A stretch of DNA of 64,000 nucleotides, from NCBI RefSeq assembly GCF_900199545.1, contig NZ_LT962671.1, forward strand, positions 2,374,003-2,438,002. The letters are read 5' to 3'. The stretch comes from Raoultibacter massiliensis. GTDB taxonomy: Bacteria; Actinomycetota; Coriobacteriia; Coriobacteriales; Eggerthellaceae. Positions 15,808-24,115 of this stretch are shown here, piece by piece (the stretch's first letter is position 1; each line of letters starts with the position of its first letter). The position numbers and the translations under genes are program-made. The notes under the pieces are model-generated. The model worked only from the letters and a program-made list of their open reading frames with translations. It did not search any database and was not told the origin of the DNA.

Positions 15808-17550
15808 CTACTCGCCCGCCGCGGCCTTCGTTCCCGCAAGGCGGCCGAACACGAGCGCCGTGGCAAGGCTGATGCCCGCTTCGGTAACCGGATATTCGAC
15901 CTTATAGCGGTTGCCCATGGTGTTGCCGGCAACGTAGAGGCCGGGGATCGGCTCCATGCCATCGTCGAGCGCACGGCATTCCGCATCGGTATCGAGGCCG
16001 CCCATGCAAACGAGCATGCCCGCATCGCCGAATTCGCACGCGTAAAACGGCCCGTTCTCGACGGGGAATAGGCGGCGCGGATCCTTGCCGAAGTCCTCGT
16101 CTACCCCTTTCGCGCATAGCTCGTTGTACCGCTCGATCGAGGCGAGCGCCGTCTCTTTAGGAAGACCCATCATCTCGACGAGCTCTTCGAGCGTATCGGC
16201 TTTGTGAGTAATCGCGGCCTCGAACATGCTGTCGGTCGTATAGCCGGAGAAACTCGCGCTCATCTCCTCGCCCACAACAGCGGGCCACTGATCGGCTTCG
16301 CTATCGGGGATGTAGTAGTTCACGTAGCCATGGCCCGTTCCCTGCACGCTCAGCTGCTCGGGCCACTTCGAATCGATAATCTGCCACGAACGCATCTCGG
16401 GCTGGGTGCTCAACTGGTCCATGATGTTCTGGCCGGGAATGTCTTCGTTCATGAAACGCTCTCCACGCACGTTGAGCTGCAAGAACGCATCCACGCCGAG
16501 CGCTGCGCCCATATGATGCGTCATCGGAGCGAGCGGACCCTTTTCCATGTGTGCGCCAGCCCACATGCCCATGCGGTGGCCGTCGCCGCTGTTGGCGACG
16601 TTGCCCTTCACGTCGACGTTGGGATAGAACGGGGCGATGCCTTCAACCCACGGCACATAGTAGTCGAGCATTTCAGGGTTGCCCGAAATATCGCCGCAGC
16701 ACAGGATAACGCCCTTGGAGGCCTCGATCTTGGTGTATTCGCCGCTCTTGTCGTATACGTACGCACCCGTCACACGTCCCGACTCGTCGGTGGTCAGCTG
16801 CTCGGCGAACATGCCGAATATAAGCTCGGCGCCGTTTGCCTCGGCAATCTGCTGGCACGATTCGAGGCACCAGCCCACACTCGGTTCGGTGGTAACGGAG
16901 CCGTTGAAGAACGGGAACAGCTCCTTGGAACGATCGTAGCCCTCGAGCACCGGATAGCACTTCGGACGAATCACGTTTTCCTTCTCGCCGCTTGCCGGAG
17001 TTGCCGAAGTCGGAACGAGCTCGTAATCGGATTCGGAGATGAGCCAGTCGAAGTCCTCGCCCGAATGATCGTACCAATACCCCAGCAGCGAGGCATGCGG
17101 ACGAAACGTCATGTCCTTCATGAGCTGGTTTACAACCTCTTCTTTGCTTGCGAGCTCCATACCGAGCTCCTCTTGAACCTTCGAGCCGTAGATGCCGAAG
17201 TCGCCGGAAAGCCCGATGGTCCCGATTTGCGCCTGCTTTTCAATGCCGATGACGCTCGCGCCCGCCTCGGAAGCCGCACGGGCGGCAACGATGCCCGAGA
17301 TGCCCAGCCCGATTACCAGCACGTCGCAGCTCTTGGTTTCCTTAACATCTGCGGGAACTTCGGGCTTGGCCATGAAGGCGGGCTCTCCCGATGCCGGACC
17401 AGCCGCCGTCGATTGGCCGGCCGGCTCTTTCGCATCGGTTCCCGAGCCAGGCGCACAGCCGACAAGACCCGCCGCGCCCGCCGCCACCGCAGCAGTCGCT
17501 CCAAGGCCCAGAAACGCACGTCGACTCAAACCTTGCTTCATTTCGTTCAT
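15808..17550 (-). CDS. Tat-exported FAD flavoprotein reductase
   Basis: The 580-residue protein has a twin-arginine signal SRRAFLG (9-15) and lipobox LVGC (29-32), so it is a lipoprotein outside the membrane. An FAD-binding domain follows (CDVLVIGLGISG) with the fumarate-reductase/succinate-dehydrogenase fold. There is no FMN-binding domain, unlike the protein at 8038, so electrons must come from another carrier. In the family the substrate is an unsaturated or oxidised organic compound; it cannot be read here. It is divergent from a LuxR membrane regulator at 17816, with two palindromes in the space between. Confidence 0.86.
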   Translation of the reverse strand: MNEMKQGLSRRAFLGLGATAAVAAGAAGLVGCAPGSGTDAKEPAGQSTAAGPASGEPAFMAKPEVPADVKETKSCDVLVIGLGISGIVAARAASEAGASVIGIEKQAQIGTIGLSGDFGIYGSKVQEELGMELASKEEVVNQLMKDMTFRPHASLLGYWYDHSGEDFDWLISESDYELVPTSATPASGEKENVIRPKCYPVLEGYDRSKELFPFFNGSVTTEPSVGWCLESCQQIAEANGAELIFGMFAEQLTTDESGRVTGAYVYDKSGEYTKIEASKGVILCCGDISGNPEMLDYYVPWVEGIAPFYPNVDVKGNVANSGDGHRMGMWAGAHMEKGPLAPMTHHMGAALGVDAFLQLNVRGERFMNEDIPGQNIMDQLSTQPEMRSWQIIDSKWPEQLSVQGTGHGYVNYYIPDSEADQWPAVVGEEMSASFSGYTTDSMFEAAITHKADTLEELVEMMGLPKETALASIERYNELCAKGVDEDFGKDPRRLFPVENGPFYACEFGDAGMLVCMGGLDTDAECRALDDGMEPIPGLYVAGNTMGNRYKVEYPVTEAGISLATALVFGRLAGTKAAAGE

Positions 17551-17683
17551 TATGATCCTCTCTCATTTTGCCGGACCTCCCATACTTCGCACGATCGGCG
17601 CGGTTCCGATCCTCCCGGTCGGCCGCATGTCCGGCAGCTTTCACTGCTACCGCCATCCTATGGGTGCCGAAAAGGCGACGCTA

Positions 17684-17745
17684 CACCCGCGGGTGATGAA
17701 ATCGGGAGGAAAGTAAGCTATCATCAATCTCACCCGTGACGGGTG
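17684..17745. promoter_or_regulatory. Two palindromes between flavin reductase and LuxR gene
   Basis: CACCCGCGGGTG (17684-17695) is a perfect palindrome and CACCCGTGACGGGTG (17731-17745) is an inverted repeat with the same half-site; their centres are about 49 bp apart. They are candidate sites for the LuxR-type regulator. A TACAAT -10 for that gene lies at 17773-17778. Confidence 0.55.
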
Positions 17746-17815
17746 GGAGGCGCTCCAATACGGGTTTTCGGCTACAATCTGTTCGAAGCTCTTGAATCGA
17801 GACGGGGGAAGAACC

Positions 17816-19309
17816 ATGGGCTCAGCGGTCGCCCGCATACGCGATCTGATCGGAGGCGTCAGGCCGTTCCATATAGGCTTCGCCCTCTACCTCGCGTTCA
17901 GCTTCTCCTATCTGCACGACGTCATGCCGCTTATGGGTCAAGCCGGACTGACCGGCTCATCGCCTGCATGGTATCTCGGCATATTCTTCGCCATCAAAAT
18001 CATCGTGTTCTCAATCTGCGCCATTGCCGCATACAAAAAGCCCGCGCTCTCCGCAACGGGCACGCTTTCCGCATGCGCCGCACTTCTCATCGTTATCGGA
18101 ATCGCGCTTTCCACCATCATCCTGAGGGTGGGCGAATTCAGCTTCGGCCCTGCGGAAAGCACGCTTATGCTCGGCATCGCGGCGTGCCTGCTCGGCGTCG
18201 GCGATGCCCTGATGCTAGTGTTATGGGGAAGATTCTGCGGAACGCTGTCGCTTCGCGCGGTCTACCTGTTCGTGCTGTCCTCGTACATCGTGTCCCTGTT
18301 GTTTTACGCGCTCTTCGTAGAGCTTCCGCCGCTCATCATCCTCGTCATCGCGGTCGTCGGAACCGCCGTAATCCCCACAATGCTCAAGCGAAGCATGCAA
18401 ACCCGCGCGATCGAAGCAATCGAACCGTCGCGCGCAGCGCTGCGCGGCGCACTGAGCTCGCTGTGGCGTCCGGTGTTCATCACCGCAACGTTCGCCTTCA
18501 TGAGCAACCTCACCCTGTTCGTTTCGGGCCAGCAATCGGTCAACGTCGACGAGGCGCGCTGGACATCCACCGTGGTAACGTTGCTCGTCGTCGTGGCCAT
18601 GATCCTGCCCGCACTGCTTTTCCCGAAGCGCATCGATATCGGAGCTGCCTACCGCATCGCCCTGCCGATTGCGGCGGGAGGCTTTCTTCTGCTTGCGTTT
18701 TTCTGGAACAGCGGCGGCGGGGTAGCCAATTCGATGGTGGCGATGGGCTGGCTCATCTCCGATGTCATTTCCTGGTGCATCATCGCGAATGTGGTGCACC
18801 AGACAAAACTGCCCGCGCTCATCCTCTACGGAGCAAGCGAAGCGGTCATCGGGTTCGCTTCACTGCTCGGCGTTGCAATCGGCTTCACGTTCTCGGGATT
18901 CATCGAAACGGGGGGCGTCGCCATTATGGCGCTGGCCCTTGTCGCCGTCTACCTGCTCTCAACCATCGTGCTGTTCGTGCTCAAAGACCGAAGCATCGCC
19001 GACTACTCGGCCGATCGAGAAGACGACGATGCATCCGAAGGCGGTTTTCGCAAGAACGGTCCCACCTACATCGTCGAAGACCGCGTTGAGCGCCGCTGCC
19101 GGGAAATTTCCAAACAGGCCCAGCTCACACCGCGAGAAAGCGACATCCTCGGCTGTCTTGCCCAGGGCCGTTCGACCCAGTACATGGCGGAGAAGTTCAC
19201 CGTTTCGGAAAACACCGTGAAATCGCACGTCAAAAACGTCTACCAAAAGCTCGGCGTGCACTCTAAGCAGGATGTGATCGACATCATCAACGAGAAGCCA
19301 AAGGAATAA
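17816..19309 (+). CDS. Membrane-bound LuxR-type transcriptional regulator
   Basis: The 497-residue protein starts at the ATG behind GGGGGAAG; a longer frame begins with TTG at 17792. About 12 membrane helices are followed by a LuxR helix-turn-helix near residues 435-497 (LTPRESDILGCLAQGRSTQY and TVSENTVKSHVKNVYQKLGV). It should sense a compound at the membrane and control the divergent flavin reductase gene. It is a paralogue of the regulators at 6371 and 57620, which have the same divergent arrangement. Confidence 0.9.
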   Translation: MGSAVARIRDLIGGVRPFHIGFALYLAFSFSYLHDVMPLMGQAGLTGSSPAWYLGIFFAIKIIVFSICAIAAYKKPALSATGTLSACAALLIVIGIALSTIILRVGEFSFGPAESTLMLGIAACLLGVGDALMLVLWGRFCGTLSLRAVYLFVLSSYIVSLLFYALFVELPPLIILVIAVVGTAVIPTMLKRSMQTRAIEAIEPSRAALRGALSSLWRPVFITATFAFMSNLTLFVSGQQSVNVDEARWTSTVVTLLVVVAMILPALLFPKRIDIGAAYRIALPIAAGGFLLLAFFWNSGGGVANSMVAMGWLISDVISWCIIANVVHQTKLPALILYGASEAVIGFASLLGVAIGFTFSGFIETGGVAIMALALVAVYLLSTIVLFVLKDRSIADYSADREDDDASEGGFRKNGPTYIVEDRVERRCREISKQAQLTPRESDILGCLAQGRSTQYMAEKFTVSENTVKSHVKNVYQKLGVHSKQDVIDIINEKPKE

Positions 19310-19350
19310 ACCCTTATCGCACTATCGAAACGCAAGCGACCGCGCCAAAG

Positions 19351-20370
19351 CTACCGCGCAGTCTTCACGGCGCCTTTTTCGCAGCGGTTGCCCCATGCGT
19401 CGATGACCTCGCCATCTCGGTAGACGCAGATGATCTCGCAGTGGTTCGAGCACTTGCCGCACTCGATTTCACGCGTTTTGAACTCGAACTCGGCCACGTC
19501 GAAATCGAACGGACGAGCGGCGTCGGCGGCTGCCGCATGAGCCGCCCCCGATGCGCCTGGCGCAGCCCCGCGCACCCCGGCAGGAGCAGCATCGGCGGCA
19601 AGCAGCGCCGCACCGAAGGCGCCCATCAGGTGCCCGTCGGAATCAACGAGCACCTCCATGCCGAGCGCCTCTTCGAAAGCCCGCACAACCCCGGCGTTCT
19701 TGCTCACCCCGCCCTGGAAAACAACGGGAGCGACAACTTTTTTGCCCTTGCCTACGTTATTGAGGTAATTCGAAGCGACCGCCTTGCAGAGCCCCGCCAC
19801 GATGTCCTCGCGCGAGTAGCCCATCTGGATCTTGTGCACCAGATCCGACTCTGCGAACACCGTGCAGCGAGCCGCGATGTTCGCCGGCCGCTTCGAGGCG
19901 AGCGCGATATCGCCGAACTGCTCGACCTCGAGGCCCAAGCGATGCGCCTGGCTCGAGAGAAAGGCGCCCGTTCCCGCAGCGCAGAGCGTGTTCATCGCAT
20001 AGTCTACCGCTATGCCGCCCTCCACGCAGATGATCTTGGAATCCTGCCCGCCTATCTCGAAGATGGTGCGCACATCGGGATGCAGAAACGTCGTGCCCAC
20101 CGCATGGGTGGTGATCTCGTTCTTTATTACGGCGGCCTCGGTCATGGCGCCGACGAGGCGGCGCGCGCTTCCCGTGGTGCCCACCGCCATCACCCGAACG
20201 AAGTCATGGTCTATCTGGCCTCCGAGATCCTCGATCACGCGCCGTGCCGCCTGCATGGGGTTGCCCTCGGTCCACAGATACGACCGGGCGATGATCGTGC
20301 GGTCGGCGTCGATCACGACGCCTTTCGTGGATATGGAACCGGTGTCGATCCCAAGGTACGCTTCGGTCAC
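19351..20370 (-). CDS. 2-hydroxyacyl-CoA dehydratase activase-type ATPase (HgdC/BadF family)
   Basis: The protein has 339 residues from the GTG at 20370, which overlaps the upstream stop as GTGA. The ASKHA ATPase fold is seen in YLGIDTGSISTKGVVID, VGTTGSARRL, FEIGGQDSKII and MGAFGAALLA. The cysteines in NTLCAAGTGAFLSSQ and AARCTVFAESD are those that hold the [4Fe-4S] cluster at the dimer interface of HgdC-like activases. An Ala-rich linker and a C-terminal segment with four cysteines (CGKCSNHCEIIC) follow and may bind another cluster. Such enzymes couple ATP hydrolysis to low-potential electron transfer. It is the last gene of the TetR-led operon. Confidence 0.85.
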   Translation of the reverse strand: MTEAYLGIDTGSISTKGVVIDADRTIIARSYLWTEGNPMQAARRVIEDLGGQIDHDFVRVMAVGTTGSARRLVGAMTEAAVIKNEITTHAVGTTFLHPDVRTIFEIGGQDSKIICVEGGIAVDYAMNTLCAAGTGAFLSSQAHRLGLEVEQFGDIALASKRPANIAARCTVFAESDLVHKIQMGYSREDIVAGLCKAVASNYLNNVGKGKKVVAPVVFQGGVSKNAGVVRAFEEALGMEVLVDSDGHLMGAFGAALLAADAAPAGVRGAAPGASGAAHAAAADAARPFDFDVAEFEFKTREIECGKCSNHCEIICVYRDGEVIDAWGNRCEKGAVKTAR

Positions 20371-21647
20371 AGCAGAACCTTCTTCCTTCGTGCGATCATG
20401 TCGTAAAACGCCTCGAGGCGCGTATCGAGCCCCGTATCGCTGGTTTGCGAATCGTAGCTGAGAAACAGCATGGGAATCGAATAATCGCGGCTGATTCTCT
20501 GCAATACGGGAACGCAATCGATCTCGGGGGTGCATCCCGACGACTTCAGATGAACGACGCCGTCGAACCCTTCCTCCGCGTATCGCTTGGCAGCCGCAAT
20601 GGTCATAGACGACGTGGGGCCCATATCGAATTTCACATAGTCAGAAATTCCCGCGCGCAGATTCTTCTCGTTGTAACGCAGGTTGCGGTTCGTCATGTTG
20701 AGCATGCGGTGCAGCTCCACCCCCATTCCCAGCAGCTTCCGTTCGACCCCGAGGTTGCTTGCCGCATCGGCGGCCGTGAAGTATTCGCCCACAATGCCAA
20801 CCCGCACAGGATCAACGGGCTTGGATATCGGAACGGCTTTCATGGCATCGAGCCCTCTTCGCTGAGCATCGGCTATGTCGCGCTCGGTCACCGCCGCGCG
20901 CATGTCGTCGTGATAGGCGGCCAGCGCGCGATCGAACGATCCGGGTTCCACCTCGAAGCCCGCATGGGCAAGATAGAAATCATTCGCCTCGTCGAGGTTT
21001 TCGATCATTTTGAACACCGCAAGCATGCATCGAACGCCATGCGCCACCGAAAGATCGGGGTTGATCTTCTTCTTGCACACGCCGATGTATTCGTTTAAGG
21101 GTTTTCCCGTCAGCGTGGCGAAGTTGAGCATCTCGAATTCGTAGCCCATATCGCGCAGAATCGACTCCTGCAGCTCGCCGTAGTAGCCGAGCCTGCACGG
21201 CCCCGCAAACTGCACGAGCACATCGGCCCCCGCTTCGAGCGCATCGATGAAATCACCGAGAATATGCTTGAACGGCGCGCACACGAAATCGTTCGAATTG
21301 CGCGTCCCCTGCTCAAGCGTGCGCTTCGTCGGTTCGGGAAGCGCGACGTAATCGGCGTCGAGCACTTGTTCCACAAAGTATTTGAACGCGATGTCGTAAT
21401 AGCTGTAGCGAAAAAAAGCAACCCGCGTGCGGGCGTGGCGGTCCTTTTTCTTCCGCTTGCGCGGCTCGACGAGCTTTGGGGGGCGAAGCTTGTCGAGCTG
21501 CAGCCAGATGCGCGCGTTGCGCACGTCGGCATCACCGCCGCGCACCGAAGCGCCCACGGCATCGGATAGCCCCGCATGCCCGTCGATCTTTTCAGAGTCT
21601 GAGGCGAAATCCGCCGCCTGGCGTGCGGCCCGCAGCTTTTCAGCCAT
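20367..21647 (-). CDS. Activase-associated dehydratase-like protein (DUF2229/HgdB type), subunit 1
   Basis: The protein has 426 residues, starting at the ATG behind GGGGAGGG; the open frame extends to 21785. It belongs to the group of activase-related proteins that resemble subunits of 2-hydroxyacyl-CoA dehydratase. Likely FeS-ligand cysteines are in VCAPFKHILGD, GPCRLGYYGE and SSGCTPEIDC. Its start overlaps the end of the preceding gene by 8 bp and its stop overlaps the activase start by 4 bp, so subunits are made together. In many anaerobes these domains are fused in one chain of over 1000 residues; here they are three separate genes. The reaction is not known. Confidence 0.75.
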   Translation of the reverse strand: MAEKLRAARQAADFASDSEKIDGHAGLSDAVGASVRGGDADVRNARIWLQLDKLRPPKLVEPRKRKKKDRHARTRVAFFRYSYYDIAFKYFVEQVLDADYVALPEPTKRTLEQGTRNSNDFVCAPFKHILGDFIDALEAGADVLVQFAGPCRLGYYGELQESILRDMGYEFEMLNFATLTGKPLNEYIGVCKKKINPDLSVAHGVRCMLAVFKMIENLDEANDFYLAHAGFEVEPGSFDRALAAYHDDMRAAVTERDIADAQRRGLDAMKAVPISKPVDPVRVGIVGEYFTAADAASNLGVERKLLGMGVELHRMLNMTNRNLRYNEKNLRAGISDYVKFDMGPTSSMTIAAAKRYAEEGFDGVVHLKSSGCTPEIDCVPVLQRISRDYSIPMLFLSYDSQTSDTGLDTRLEAFYDMIARRKKVLL

Positions 21648-22815
21648 TGAGATACCCTCCCCTTTGCTGGTAGCGCAAGATATCGATGAAGCTTTCAACG
21701 CGCGTCTCGAGCCCCGCCGTGCCGCTTTGGGCATCGACGGTAAGCGAGAGGATGGGCTTGCCCTGAATGCAGCGGGCCACCGCATCGTTGGTCATGGAAT
21801 CGGGGCCGCACGGAAACGCGCTTACCAGCACGATGCCATCGACATGTTCGTGCAGAAGCGTCATCGAACCGACCAGTTCGCGATTGACGAGCCACGGCAG
21901 CGTTTCGGAAAACTCGAAGCTCTCGTGGAGCGCTTTCGCATGATCGGTTTCGTCGGCATAGAGAACGGCGGCACCCATGCTTTCGAGTAGATCGACGATG
22001 CCGCCGTTCACAAACGAATCGTGCGCTACGTAGGGGTGGGCAACGAGCAGAATGGCCAAAGGCGCCGCCTCGCCAGAATACGGCACGCCGTCGGCATCCC
22101 GCTCGCCTGCATGCTTGCGCGATTGCTCTATCTCCGCAATCCGCCGCTCCTGCGCTCGCGCAGCAACGCGATCCGCGCGCTGCTGCGCGGCATGGGCCGC
22201 TCGATATGCTTTCTTCGCATCGGCCGCACTCACGCCGAAACGCTGGCCAAGCGCTATGAAAGCGCTCTTCTCGTCGAGCTTCTCTTCCGTTTCGTTAACC
22301 AGCAGCGAAACGATGCGCACTCCCGCATCGGGAAACGTGTTTGCCACCAAATCGGGCAGCGCCTGATACTTGGTGCAGTACCCTTTCCGGTGCCCCTTGT
22401 TGACCAAGCTGGGAACGAACAGGGCATCGCATGACCCCTCAAGGCTTTGCACGTGACCGAGATAGAGCTTCGAGGCCAGGCAGCACTCGTCAACCGAAGC
22501 TCGCTCACCCGCATCGAATACATCCTTGTCGGAAACGTCGCTGATCACCACTTCGCGTCCAAGCTGCTCGAAAAACGTTTTCCACAGAATGCCGTAACGA
22601 TAGTAGAGAAGAGCTCGGGGAATGCCGATGCGCCGGATATCGGCGCAATCGGTTCGCGATCGCAAAACCGCCGCCGTTGAAGCCGCCGCCTTGCGCGCCG
22701 CATCGAGGGACGCCGCAAGCGGCGTTTGGGACTCCGCAGGTTTGACGGCCTCCCGTCCAACGCCGTTCGCCATCGCCGAATCCCGTTTGTCTTTGCCGCC
22801 GTCTTTCGCCATCAT
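21640..22815 (-). CDS. Activase-associated dehydratase-like protein (DUF2229 type), subunit 2
   Basis: This 391-residue protein begins with a low-complexity Ala/Lys segment, then RRIGIPRALLYYRYGILWKT, the typical opening of DUF2229 proteins. Cysteines in VDECCLASKLYLGH, KGYCTKYQ and FPCGPDSMT are at the positions expected for an FeS cluster. A helical Ala/Arg-rich stretch in the middle looks like a coiled-coil linker. The start overlaps the TetR stop as ATGA and the end overlaps the next gene. Together with subunit 1 and the activase it may form a low-potential reductase or dehydratase of unknown substrate. Confidence 0.75.
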   Translation of the reverse strand: MMAKDGGKDKRDSAMANGVGREAVKPAESQTPLAASLDAARKAAASTAAVLRSRTDCADIRRIGIPRALLYYRYGILWKTFFEQLGREVVISDVSDKDVFDAGERASVDECCLASKLYLGHVQSLEGSCDALFVPSLVNKGHRKGYCTKYQALPDLVANTFPDAGVRIVSLLVNETEEKLDEKSAFIALGQRFGVSAADAKKAYRAAHAAQQRADRVAARAQERRIAEIEQSRKHAGERDADGVPYSGEAAPLAILLVAHPYVAHDSFVNGGIVDLLESMGAAVLYADETDHAKALHESFEFSETLPWLVNRELVGSMTLLHEHVDGIVLVSAFPCGPDSMTNDAVARCIQGKPILSLTVDAQSGTAGLETRVESFIDILRYQQRGGYLNG

Positions 22816-23519
22816 CGGGCCTCGCTAGCCAGGGGTTCGCCCGTATCGCCTTGCCCCGCCCCGCCATCGGCAGCGCCAAGAGGCGTATACCACTCGCACG
22901 GATCGGGGGCGGCGATGCTCTTTACCCCCTCGATGATGATCTCGATGCCATTGACGAAAGATTCATCGGTATAGGCCGAGCGCACGACGCGCTGCCACTC
23001 GGGCAGAGAGTCCTCGTCGGGAAAATCATCCTGCGTCGCACTTCTGATCATGGCTGCTTCGTTTCCCGTAAAGCCCGTCAAAAAAGCATCGACCATCGCC
23101 CACGCTTTCCTGAAAATGTCTTCGGGCATGCCCTGGGACAGATGAAGGTTCACGATCTTTTCAGTATGCTTCGCCAAGCCGAGCCAAGCAACCGAATCAT
23201 CCAAGCTGATCTCAGCGATGTTCGGATACCTGAGATACCCGTTGCGAAGCGAGGGCATCGTGCGCCTGAGCGTATCGTCCCATCGCTCCCCGGGAATCGG
23301 ATCGGTATCGAGCGTATCCATGAATTTCGAGCACACGGCTGCAAGCATTTCTTCGCGGGAAGAGAAATGAGCGTAGAACGCCATGGCGGAAACGCCCAGT
23401 TCGGCCCCCAGAGCCCTCATCGTAAAAGCGCGATAGCCCTTCTCGTCGATCATGCGGAATGCGGTATCGACTATAAGCTCGCGGCTCAGCGGTTGTTTCT
23501 GCTGCTTCGTTTCTGGCAT
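22812..23519 (-). CDS. TetR family transcriptional regulator
   Basis: The 235-residue protein starts at ATG 23519; the upstream frame extends to 23933 but is not protein-like. Residues 10-55 form the TetR helix-turn-helix (MRALGAELGVSAMAFYAHFS), followed by a helical ligand domain with a TetR_C-like region. It is the first gene of the activase operon, coupled by an ATGA overlap, so the operon encodes its own regulator. Two palindromes at 25852-25899, before the flavin reductase two genes away, are candidate operators for it or for a related protein. Confidence 0.88.
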   Translation of the reverse strand: MPETKQQKQPLSRELIVDTAFRMIDEKGYRAFTMRALGAELGVSAMAFYAHFSSREEMLAAVCSKFMDTLDTDPIPGERWDDTLRRTMPSLRNGYLRYPNIAEISLDDSVAWLGLAKHTEKIVNLHLSQGMPEDIFRKAWAMVDAFLTGFTGNEAAMIRSATQDDFPDEDSLPEWQRVVRSAYTDESFVNGIEIIIEGVKSIAAPDPCEWYTPLGAADGGAGQGDTGEPLASEAR

Positions 23520-23646
23520 GGTACCGGCTTTCGTGCAACGCGTCGTTCGTTCGATATCGTTTCGAAAAGTATACGCGAGGCGCTCCTTCCTCACGCCGAA
23601 CCACACGAAATCCAAGCATCGCCGCCGCGCATGGGCACCGCGCAGG

Positions 23647-23679
23647 AAGGCCGGCGCGCAATCGATGCGCGCCGGCCTT
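23647..23679 (-). terminator. Strong 14-bp hairpin between cytochrome and TetR genes
   Basis: Arms 23647-23660 and 23666-23679 pair perfectly with a five-base loop. There is no T-run on either strand, so it may stabilise the 3' end of the cytochrome transcript rather than terminate efficiently. Confidence 0.5.
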
Positions 23680-23737
23680 GGAAGAAAACTCACCGAGCCG
23701 AGGAAGAAGACTGCAGCAAGGCAGCGCGGCTTGGCAC

Positions 23738-24112
23738 TTATGCGGCTGCCTCCTGCGACGGCGCATAGGAATGGCAATGCTCGCAATAGTTGTCGGTTAT
23801 CTCCTTGTCCTTGGCGTGGCAGTTCTGGCAGGAATTGTAACCGCCGTGAATGGGATCGTGCGGATTCCAATCGCCCAAGCCTGCCGTGGTTTCGGCAAGC
23901 GCGTCGTACGTGCCGCCATGACAGCTCAGGCACTGCTCGTCAGAAACGTATTCGCCCGCAACCCCCGTCGTCGCAGCCGAAGACGACCCGGAAGAAGGCG
24001 AAGACGACTGCTCGGTCGCCTGCGGCGCGCACGCGACAAGGCCGAAGCACAGACAAAGCACGAGTGCGGCTATCGCAAGGGCCGCAAAGGGATATCGCTT
24101 AACGTTTTGCAT
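23738..24112 (-). CDS. Trihaem cytochrome c lipoprotein
   Basis: The 124-residue protein has a lipoprotein signal ending in LVAC, a Ser-rich linker and three CXXCH haem-binding motifs: CLSCH, CQNCH and CEHCH. Further histidines (NPHDPIHGG) could be axial ligands. It should shuttle electrons on the outer face of the membrane to the flavin reductase encoded 3 bp upstream, as in the cytochrome/flavoprotein pairs that resemble split flavocytochrome c fumarate reductases. A ribosome binding site (GGAG) precedes the ATG. Confidence 0.88.
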   Translation of the reverse strand: MQNVKRYPFAALAIAALVLCLCFGLVACAPQATEQSSSPSSGSSSAATTGVAGEYVSDEQCLSCHGGTYDALAETTAGLGDWNPHDPIHGGYNSCQNCHAKDKEITDNYCEHCHSYAPSQEAAA

Positions 24113-24115
24113 GGG

